The translations under genes were made by a program, and so were the position numbers. The notes beneath the pieces were generated by a model that was not told where the DNA came from, did not search any database, and saw nothing but the letters and a program-made list of their open reading frames with translations. Positions 25,517 to 45,883 of a stretch of 64,000 nucleotides of DNA are shown here, piece after piece (the first letter of the stretch is position 1; every line of letters starts with the position of its first letter). The DNA is from Apostichopus japonicus (Eukaryota > Echinodermata > Holothuroidea > Aspidochirotida > Stichopodidae), in contig NC_092579.1 of assembly GCF_037975245.1 (NCBI RefSeq), positions 13,748,678 to 13,812,677 of the forward strand, given 5' to 3'.

Positions 25517-25614
25517 ACACATCAACCTACCCAAGGAATCATCACTTGGACTAGCCCAAAAGTACGCTTGATCATATTTAATTTCAATGAAACTTGTAAA
25601 TATCATTGGAGGTT
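25517..25614 (-). pseudogene. Decayed duplicate of the receptor Ig exon
   Basis: After a TTTGCAG acceptor in the same phase, the minus strand reads PPMIFTSFIEIKYDQAYFWA, which matches [20 protein letters not shown] of the exon at 24934. Similarity fades after the first cysteine (LMC), and the rest of the Ig fold and a matching donor are not recognisable. It lies about 0.7 kb upstream of the intact exon and shares its orientation. It is most simply a tandem duplicate that has decayed. A diverged but live alternative exon is less likely. Confidence 0.68.
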
Positions 25615-25969
25615 CTGCAAACTGCTGCTTATTTTCCTGCCGGGGTTAATACGGTATAATTATATGCCGCATAATCAATACGGTGTAATACGATATAGTG
25701 CTTAAACTTTTAATGAATAAATATTTCTAGTATTTGTCTTCGTGTGATTACTCTGTGTAGTCTGGCTGAGTTCACGTTTATTTTCTCCTCAGATTTATCA
25801 AAATTGTCATATTTTGCAATCAGAGCGAATTTCGATGAAGTGCAGAGACATGAGTAATAAATTGGGTTGTGATGACGTCATCGACCATTGGTTACCAAGC
25901 AACTGATGGTTACTTGGTGTTGCGTTATAATTTTTTTATTTAACTTCAGCTCATATTCAACTTGTAGTG

Positions 25970-26018
25970 TTATACCAGGGAGTTGTTATGGAACATCCAT
26001 AACAACTCCCTGGTTATA
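25970..26018. mobile_element. 39-bp perfect hairpin between TTATA repeats (mini TIR remnant)
   Basis: 18-bp perfect inverted arms, CCAGGGAGTTGTTATGGA and its inverse, around a 3-base loop ACA (25975-26013). The direct repeat TTATA flanks both sides (25970-25974, 26014-26018). A related, shortened copy lies at 35772-35799. It looks like two element termini joined with no interior. Confidence 0.72.
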
Positions 26019-26808
26019 CGTATTTATTCATTCCCATATTGTGGCGCATAGTTGCCGGTACGCATACTCGCCCCAAACGGATTATACTATAGTAACCGAG
26101 GCATTATGGAATCTATAGTATAAACACAGGGCCGGATTAAGCAAACGCGGGGCCTGTAGCATTCAGCTATGGAAGGCGCGGTCCATATTCATTTTCATCT
26201 TTGTGTAGCGGCTATATGACTTATGTCTTTTATACCTTCGTATTTATGCATCGCATATGTATCACATTAATACCACACTCCCATGTATTACTGTGTTAAA
26301 GTAATAACCTCAAATTGAAGGTGGTAATTGGCTTAAATCGCTACAGGCGTTCATAAAAGTTGAAGCCAGTATTATGGTACTACAGTACAAGAGCAAGTGT
26401 ATAGTCACTGACTCGTAATTGAAACGCTTGCAAGCATTTAGCGTGGGGCGCTTGAAATTGCTAGGCCCGTAGCATATGCCACTTTTGCTATATATACTAG
26501 GTAAATTCGCACTGTATACACTCTTGTTCCGTATTCAGTAGCCTACTCGTGCTCGCACTTAAAACCTCGTACTCGTAATAGAGATTATGTTGTTTTACTC
26601 GTACGCCAAGTCTGTTGTCTGGCGACAATAGCCTCAATCTTAAATGTACAAAAGCTTGAACCGAAATCTCATAGAAAGTAAGCTAGGCTTGGTAAATCCT
26701 CTATATGATAGTGTGGTAGGTGGGAATTATCAAGCGCGCCACATTGTATTGTCCCAATGTTCTATCACGTACCTTCAAGCAAACAGCTAATTCATTAACT
26801 GTCTAAAA

Positions 26809-27107
26809 TGTCGAATTTAGCAAAGACCTGTTAATATGTAGAACGAACGTATTGTCGAATACTACATGCCAAAGAAAGGCATGTCGAATTCAGTCAACGA
26901 GGTGTCGAAATTAAAAAAAAACTCTCCCAACCTGTCGAATTGCGCAAACGACATGTCGGATATAGCATACAGCATGTCGGATATAGCATACAGCATGTCG
27001 AATAATGCCATACATATGTCGAAAAATGCTACAACCATGTCGATTTTCAGAAAACGACATGTCGAGTTTTACAGATACCTGTGGTCGAAGTTACCATAAT
27101 CTGTCGG
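26809..27107. repeat. Degenerate 21-bp minisatellite, CATGTCGRAT core
   Basis: TGTCGA/G recurs at 26853, 26882, 26903, 26933, 26954, 26975, 26996, 27017, 27038, 27060 and about 27083 and 27102, mostly at exactly 21 bp. Two central units are identical (26954-26995). In one frame it encodes heptads such as MSDIAYS, but the frame is short and has no gene context. Confidence 0.82.
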
Positions 27108-28483
27108 AAATTACTCACCGGTGGAACGCCCCTTTCTCCCTCCCGACAATCTATGGGGTGTTCTACCGTTGCAACAGGTACGAGAAATGGGACAAATATC
27201 TAATGTATTCTTACTGGAATACGCTTTGGTTAGTTTTTGATTGGCAGATTGAATATATATGGGGTTAACTGTAAGTGTTCGTAAACCGCACTCGTCACCC
27301 TGAAAACAGGCAGGTAAATGTGTGAATTGCTGACCTCTAAAGGGCGGTATGAATTTCACTTATGTTGGATAGTCATCGGCTGCGTTTCAAGTACACCTGT
27401 ATCGATACGACGTGTGTCACATGCGGTCTTTTCTTTCGGCAGAGGAGGGGGGTGGGGGTGGAACTGGGTGGACGGAGCGATGTAGACATCGTGAAAGGAA
27501 AATTGACGGGAATATCCTATTGAGGCTTGTAGAGTCAATGCATATGATAAGAGGCAGTAGTTTGTCCTCTAACTCCACCCCCTTTTCCCCCTAACCCCCT
27601 CTGTCTATTTCTCCATCCCTTTCCCATTTTCGTTCTTATCGATAGGAATGTGTAATGCACAGTATACGTGCAAACTAGAATGAGTTATGAAATCGACCAA
27701 ATCTTCTTGTGCAGTTGAAGCCAGAATTGACAGTAACTACTGAGTCGAACGATTACAGCTATGCGTTTTACAACTAAACCAAGACCTTCAACCATGTTCG
27801 TATAAGGGACATTGCTCACGAAATTTGGGGGCAAAGTGGGGTACTAGAAATGTAACTCAGCTCATTTTCAGGGGCGCCCGACATCAGCCCTTTTCTGTTA
27901 ATGGAAACCGAGGAACTTTGTTTTCATTTTTGAAATTAAAACTTGCCCTTTTATTATTTTTCAAAACTCAGGCCCTTTGTTGAGAATCGTCTAAATACTG
28001 GAATTTGAGGTATATTATTCAGAGGATTAATTTCTCATCTTTCGCTACCACACTGGATTATTAAACCAATCACAAATAAGTAGTTATAATCAAGTTCTTT
28101 AATTTTCTTTTCAAAACCTATACCGCCATTTCTGTAAATTCAGTTCTGAATAATCACCACCCCGCCCCCTCGGCCCTTTGTCACCAGGCCTATAAGGTAA
28201 AATGTGAAGGTATATTTAGCTGTCACCTTCGTGAAGGAGGCATGACGTCACTACATCTCACATTCCCAACTTTCGAGCGAGTAAAATCATGTTACGGTGG
28301 TGTCACATTGTGAAGGCCTACAGAAAAAAGTAGCCTACACATCTCCAAGACGACAAATGGAATTGCGGTTATTAATTCGAATATACATAGGCATTAATTC
28401 AGATACATGCCGGCATAGAAATTGGGGGAATGACGTCATCTGACATATACCACTCATCGAACTGGTGGCGCTTTGCTCGTGCG

Positions 28484-28921
28484 TATGGCAAGCCGTTTTA
28501 CTTTTTATTCGATATTTGATGATATCATCAAATATTTGGTGATATCAGCAAATAATTTATGATATCAACAATTATTTGGTGATATCAGCAAATAATTGTT
28601 GATATCATCAAATGATTTGCTGATATCACCAATTCATTTGCTGATATCACCAAATAATTGCTGATATCTGCAAATATTTGTTGATATCAGCAATTATTTG
28701 ATGATATCAACAAATGAATTGGTGATATCAACAAATGAATTGCTGATATCAGCAAATGAATTGCTGATATCAACAATTATTTGGTGATATCAGCAAATAA
28801 TTGTTGATATCAGCAATTATATCATCAAATGATTTGATGATATCAACAATTATTTGCTGATATCACCAAATATTTGATGATATCATCAAATATCGAATAA
28901 AAAGTAAAACGGCTTGCCATA
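28484..28921. mobile_element. 438-bp TIR element made of about 18 GATATC palindromes
   Basis: Long inverted termini (left 28484 onward: TATGGCAAGCCGTTTTACTT, TTTATTCGATATTTG; right ends TATGGCAAG inverse at 28921) extend more than 50 bp. A perfect 6-bp direct repeat CGTGCG flanks it (28478-28483, 28922-28927). The interior is a head-to-tail array of roughly 20-bp units, each itself palindromic around GATATC (TTGNTGATATCANCAA). No coding capacity. The termini resemble those of the element at 11681-11912 (TAYGG then AAGCC), which also has a 6-bp duplication and a tandem core. Confidence 0.88.
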
Positions 28922-28924
28922 CGT

Positions 28925-28970
28925 GCGACAAGCAGAGCCGTATATAGAGATATACGGCTCTGGCGACAAG
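28925..28970. mobile_element. 30-bp hAT-like terminal remnant with perfect 8-bp target duplication
   Basis: A perfect hairpin at 28933-28962 (arms CAGAGCCGTATA and TATACGGCTCTG, loop TAGAGA) is flanked by identical 8-bp direct repeats GCGACAAG (28925-28932 and 28963-28970). A terminus beginning CAG plus an 8-bp duplication is the hAT signature. The element therefore appears to be two termini and a 6-base interior. It sits 11 bp from the end of the preceding TIR element. Confidence 0.78.
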
Positions 28971-31900
28971 AAAGTACCGGCGCGTAACGCAAACACTATA
29001 CATCTTTGACATAACTAAAGTGATAAAAGTTCACATAAATCACTCGAAATGGTGATATCATGTGCCGCATTTGGGTGCCAAAATTGTCAATAATGTGTCA
29101 GTGGACTGCAGTTTCACAGGTAATTCTTAGGAAGCGATAGTAGAAGCAATTACATCGGATTCTATGTAATTAATTAGGATCAAAATGTCAGGCCCACTTA
29201 CTTTTACACAGGAATCTCATTACTTTACTAGTGTCGTCTGCTCAGCTGCTGTATTGTTATTCACTGGACCTTAGATATAGTTAGCCTAGGCCAGGTATGT
29301 TCTGGACAGTAACTATTAGGCGATTTTCCTAAATATGCTCTTCTAGGATTTTAAGGCCTTATGATGTTCACTAACGCTATTCGGACAAATCTATAGGCAA
29401 ACGACACACTCAAGCAACTACTCGTGCTAACATCTCATCCTTTGAAGACTGTGACTGAATGTTGACATTCACTCTCACTTCATAAGGTGGGATATGTTAT
29501 CCTGCATAAACTACTATACCCACTTTGCGACATTAACATTAAACTGAGAACTGCATACACACACTAATATGGAAGGTATTACTCAAAAGTATAGGTGTTT
29601 GGGAAGGAGGGGGCGGGAGTGGGGTTGCTTTTTTTACGGAATTTTCCAGGGACAACTATGACACTATCCGAGTGGAGCACTAAAATAATACAGGCAAGAA
29701 AATGTTTACTATGTGCCTCTCAGATACCGGAAATGAAACTTTCCAGACATTAAAAGTTGCATAAAACACTCCACTTGCTCGAGTCGTTACAGGCGCAATT
29801 TTTTTTTCTTCAAAGTTGGTTCTTAAGTCAGGAGTATAGTTCTAACCACTCTGGTCGCTATACCATGTCTCCGTCGTAAAAAAAAAATACACCTACTCAT
29901 TCGAAAAAACGGGTAAAATCAAATTCAATTCCAAAGTCGAATGCACAACGTATACGTATATGAAGACGCACAAATAATCTGGCTTTTCGCCGTACAACGC
30001 AAAGCGCCCTCATTTTTTTCAAGGCGTCACTGCTTATTAGACACACGGTGATACACTGTGTTGGTATTTGGGCATGAGTGACCATAACTGATTTGCTAGC
30101 ATATTTGGGGGCAATAAACTGCTGACCTTTATAGTGATTGGTCTATAATGTAGTAAAGTGGAATTTCTAGAGTATGTTCTTGTTTTGATCCACCATGTCG
30201 CTTTAACTTAAACAGATCTCACCCAAGGTTATCCAGGGTAGGCATGACTTGTTCCCTGTCAGTTGTTCACTCTGTGTCTATTCTACAAAACTTAATTATT
30301 ATCCCCCCCGTAGGACCTCTTGCGAGGTCGAACAGGGGTAAATTCCTTTATTGTTGTTGTTGTCACTCTGATATTAGTGGGCATCATACAATTTAGTGCC
30401 TGTATATTTTCTCTTAATTGGTTGAGGATCTTAGTATTTCTATAAATTTAACTTTCATCTATATCTACATGATTGTTTCCTACCTTATATTAAATGTTTT
30501 CCCCGTAAATATTCTTGTTACTGGTTAAAATTGATAGTTACGCCTTGTGTTACGTCTAGATGCTCACATGCGGAGCTTGTGAGGTAATTGCTTTTTGTTC
30601 TTGCGCTTGTCACTCATCGATCACTGAAGCGAGACGTCCGATTTCCGTCCAGTATATTGTTAGCCAAGAAGTGACTGTTTATCAAGTGATTTTTCTTGTA
30701 GGAATAAGTGGGTGAGTTTAATAAGTATTTTTGTACATGCGTGCAAGTATAGATGAAGACTTAATGTCTATTTGAGACCAAAATGATCTTTATTTTGTTG
30801 AAGCTAAGTTCCGTTACGAAGTATTTTAAGTAGCGTGTATCGTAACCTGTTATATACTAGTTTTGCGGATGTATTAGTTACGATCATTCCTTCACCTCGA
30901 TTGTCAACTTTGGATCTTGTGATTTGAAGATGATAATTTTTAATATGAATAACTATGTTAAAGCTCATCTCTAGTTGTGACTAGCGGTGATTATCGATGT
31001 TGATTATTTCATATTTTTAGAAGTAACGATTATGAAATGAATTGTACTTTTCGAGCTAAGGTACCAGAGTGAGTGTACATATATGTGAGAGATGGACACG
31101 CTCGAGGATTTTACGGAAAGAGGGAGACATTCTGATATGCACTATGAATGTTGATAATATGACATACCATGAGAAAATAAGGTTATTTGGTGATGAAGTA
31201 TGATATTATTCCAATGTGAAAATGGATTTCGTTATTTAGTGTTTTCTATTGTCGTATGTTGGTTGGTTATCACATCGTTTCAACTCCTAATACTTTATCG
31301 ATTATTGTCATTGTTGCCCTGAATGAAATTGTGTTATTATTAAAGTGAACTATAATCAGACTTGAACCCATTTGTACTGGGATAACTTTCCAACAACCAA
31401 TTGTCAGCTGATGATTATTTGATGTCAAAGTAAATTTAGTTGCCAGGGTAACGAAGAGTCTTAGTAAAGAGTGAATTAAGCAATGAAGGTAGCTGAATTT
31501 ATAAAATGTTTACAAAAGAACTAATATGTTATTAGGAAGGGGGCTCAGATTTATAAGGTATGGGTATGATGGGATTTACATTCCATTGTGGATGCATATC
31601 TTCGGTCTTTTGATTGCATTCTTGTTACATATTGTACAAACAGTAGTGTTATTAGATAAAAAATGGTCAAGATTGTTGTGTTGAGACAGTGTCACCTGAG
31701 TTCTATTGATATTTGGAGAATTAACCTGATAGTATCGCTGGAATGTGTGATTATGACAGCATTGAGTGTTCGTAACATGAGTTGATTTCATTCTTTGGTA
31801 TTTCCAGACATAATACTGTAGCAGGGTTCATATCAACATTTCAATGGTTGAATTATGGGAATGGGGTGTCTTGATTATTTTATGTCGTAGTGACCAATGT

Positions 31901-33833
31901 TATATGATTTTTGGTTGGCACATCTCTATTACCTGTTATATTTATTTTTTAGGTAACTGTCCTTGAAGGTGTAAAACTATCTTTGTGAGGGTATATTTCT
32001 ACTGGGTATCTGGATGGTGAGTCATGGTGTTTGGTAGTGATGATTATCTTATTTTTCAGCACAGTTCTGCTAAATTACTGCAAGGATATGTATTGGTATC
32101 ATCTGAACACAAATTCATTGTTTTTTTTTCTGGAAACTTAATATTTGAGTAACAGTTTTGTTTACAACTTTATATTTGGACAATACCCTCTACAGAATTT
32201 ATGCTTCATATTTTATGGCGTGCACTTACAGAGAGAATTTAGTAAGCAATTTCAGTAGAAGAGGTGACTATGGTAAAGATGATCAAGTACCTAAAACTGG
32301 CAACATGGGCTGTGACTTGCTTTAAGTTAAGTTTTCTCTAATCAACTATCTCGATTATTAAAGTGATGTTCCAGGTTGGAGATTTTCTTGCTTGATAACA
32401 TTTGTTTAACTTGCATAAGTTTTATACAGAAATCCAATGTTGATTGTTTACGATGAAGCATGGAGCATAATTACATTTTTATCCTTTATTTATCCAAGTC
32501 ATTTGAAACATGCTGTTGTGTGAATGCAAACTTTATTTTATCGTTTATTTACTTTGGTTTGTAACTTGTGAATTCCATGTTTCAGGAGCTGTTTATCCAG
32601 TATTGACAATATAGACCGTCAGACCGTATACTTCCTGGTTGTGTGATTCTTTCCCGAGGCTTACTACCTCAAATTTGCGTTTTTCTTCAATAATGGTACT
32701 TAATGACCTTGATGAATATTGATTTCCAATCAGAAGTGAATCTGATCACGGTAAGGTTATAACAAAATAGAGCAGGCAGGGACAGAGTGATGGTGAGGGC
32801 GTGCTGCACAATGATGGAAAAGAGAAAGTTGAAGTGACCTGGTGTATAAAGAGTTCGTGGAATAAATACAGATTCTACCTTGTCATAATGACCAAGGTCA
32901 GAAATACTTGTCAATTATCATCTTTTTCAACTGGACTATTAACCAAAAACCCACTATACAAATCGTGTCCAGTTATTGGGACTGTGGGCGTTCTTATATA
33001 TCACCGATTTCAAATAAATTGTTTGTTTGACTTGTTTGTCATATGACGTTTAATTAATTGCTTAGTGATTTTTGTTTTTTACTTCCCATCTTCTTAGAAT
33101 AACTTGAATCAAGCTCTATTGGTGGTCATTTGAAAATGCTTTCTTTTGAGATGCGGCGCATGATAATTTCCACTTAGTAGTGTGAATAGTTCAGAAGGCA
33201 TGCAGCGGTAAACAATGAAAATCTTCCCATCTAGCCTTTTCTTTCAAGCTCTGTGGTTGCTATGGAATTGATCTTTTTATTAAAAAGATTGATCCTTTAT
33301 TGTAAATACACAAACAAGCAGCCAGGGCCCAATTGGTACCTATTACAAGTGGTTTCATTTCATGGATGGACGATTCCATTGACTGTATAGGGATGGTATG
33401 ACATGCATAACGTCCTTCTCTCTCTCTTTGCATGAATAATTATTATACAAATAATCCACAATTCTCTGAATTTGTTTACTCTGACGTCTTGTTTGGCAAG
33501 GTAGCGAATTTGTTAGGTCAATTATGAAAAGAGAAAAAAAAAAAGAGATTTTTTTTTTACGTTTACAATATTTGTGTCCCCTATACACAAAGTGAACTGT
33601 CCCATGGTGAATTTTGTCCCAACACGAAATGTATGCGGTGTATGTTTGTACATTGGTTAATTTATTACGACTGTAGTAGGAAGGGTAAGTACATTCATAC
33701 GTGTGCATGTATGACAGAAAAAGTTATCAGCTAAAGAGATTAACACCTTTGTTTTCTCATTTAGTCGATAATAGGAATAAAAACAATCAATCAATACAAA
33801 AATATAAAAAAAATTGTAAACAATAATTTAGAA

Positions 33834-43898
<10,065 letters not shown>

Positions 43899-44420
43899 AG
43901 CAGTACTTTCTCACGCACAGTATTAGGCTAGTTAAACTACGTCCTGCCTAAAGTGATTAACTCAAAAGTCAATTTATTTTTAGTATGCATAAATTTGCAT
44001 TAAATTATTAAATTTGCAATAAATCGTTATATGCCTTATATGCGTGTCATAGATGCACATTGACAATTTGTATTGCTTTATTATTCACTTTATTGTTCTT
44101 GACCTTTGACTTGGGATGGTTCCAAGTTACGCTCCATGGGTTTGTGAAACCTATGCAATACCAATATACACTCTCCTTCTGATGTATCCACTTTGTAAGT
44201 AGAACATTGAATTTCAAGTGCCGAAAACCAACGATTCTTTCTTTCCAGTAAGTTAATTGTGCATCTATGATATGACTCTTTTACTATACCAAACGTAATA
44301 TAATGTTTTCAATGGCCATAGGCTATATCTTGCAACATGAAATTTAAAGAAGAGGGCCAACTTTGTTGTTCATGTCAGTATCGTCGAAAAGACGTGGCGT
44401 AATTAAATATATATAAAATA

Positions 44421-44483
<63 letters not shown>

Positions 44484-44673
44484 CTCATTTGAATTACAAT
44501 TCATCTTTTTTAGTGAAAAGTTAGAACAATGCAACTGAAACTTAAATCGCGGTCTTTAAGATTTTGCGAATTCTCAAGTTCACATTAGAATTATATATTG
44601 GTTTTACCAAACCATGAAGAAAATTGGCAAAGATTGCTGCTGTGTCTCGCGTGACAATACATGTATACCTACC

Positions 44674-45101
44674 CATAGGCGTAGGAGGCGGGGTGGGCTG
44701 GCAGCCCCCCACTCAACCAAATATTTTTGTGAAAATTCGGGCAATATTCTGAGAATTTATTGGGGTAGCTACTGAAAGAAAAATAAACTGCAAATGATGT
44801 AGCTAAAGGAAATCAAGTTTTCACCAGCACATATATATTCGGTAATTCACCAGTGTGTTTTTCAATGGTTAAACTTTTATTATTATCATTATTTTTGTAA
44901 CGACTTCCCCCCAAAATTGTAACCAATATGGAAAGGTAATAACACGGCAAATTATTGTATGTAATATGGCATGCGATGTAATAACCAATGCATGCCTATA
45001 TGATATGTTGAAAGCGCGCGGATCGCGCGAAAAAAGTTTGGTTATATTTTTCGGGCAAGTCGTTACAGCCCCATAAATCAAAGTGGGCTCCTACACCTAT
45101 G
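44674..45101. mobile_element. 428-bp hAT MITE
   Basis: Left terminus CATAGGCGTAGGAGGC and right terminus GGGCTCCTACACCTATG are inverted copies with two or three differences. The flanking 8-mers TACCTACC (44666-44673) and GACCTACC (45102-45109) match at 7 of 8 positions. No coding capacity. Confidence 0.8.
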
Positions 45102-45883
45102 GACCTACCGTGGGTTTAAAAATATAGTCTGGTGGCTAAAGTTGATGGCTTAACAAAAAAACAAAAAAATCTTCTGAATCTAACTGTGAAAGCCACATCC
45201 TCATAGCATTTAGCATTGCGAAGATACTGAATTTTTAAAATGTAATATTTTCTAACTGCATCAGATCACTTCAGCTGATAATGCCTCTGTTTTTCTTTAT
45301 AATTTGTCGATTATTTGTCCACAAACAAAACGAAATATTTCTACAAAAAAGATACGTTTGGATGAAATTCTTAGTACAGAGAACTTGAACAGGTATACTA
45401 GCAATGAATCAGGTTTCAAGGATAATTCAACAAGAATATTATAATAGCCTAAGTAAATTTTTTGAAGAGCATTTGACCAGATGACGTCACAGACGCTTTA
45501 CTGTGATCCACATTCCTGGAGTCAAGTCAAATTAGGTCACATTAAATTAACCATATCTCGAGTTAGGGGCATGCTATTGAGACGGGGTTTTGAACTATGG
45601 AAGTGTGGAATATTTGTCTCTTTAATATAAGTTTCATATTGTTTGTCGCCAGAATAATAAATATTGAATTCAATTCAATTTGAATTTATTGTCCACATGT
45701 CGTAAACGAAAAAAGAAATGAAAAGAAAAGAAAAGCAATAGTACAAGTAGCAATAGAGTGCGATACACATACAGTAATACAAACATATACAGGGGCGGAT
45801 CCAGGGGGGGGGCCCGGGCCCCCCTTTTTGAAAATCCTGATTTTTTTTTTACCGCGTTCGAGGGAAAGGGCCCCATGCGTGAT

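Larger units (their letters stand above)
26019..33833. other. Intergenic region upstream of the SLCO gene
   Basis: No gene recognised on either strand. It may contain missing 5' exons of the minus-strand receptor gene and untranslated first exons of the plus-strand transporter gene. It holds a lone hAT-like left terminus (CAGGGCCGGATTAAGC, 26127), the 21-bp minisatellite at 26809-27107, the GATATC element at 28484-28921, the 30-bp hairpin at 28933-28962 and a Penelope-like fragment near 29180-29215. Confidence 0.6.

Noticed and set aside
26127-26470. hAT-like element starting CAGGGCCGGATTAAGC
   Set aside because: Left terminus is convincing, but no inverted right terminus or target duplication was found, so limits cannot be given.
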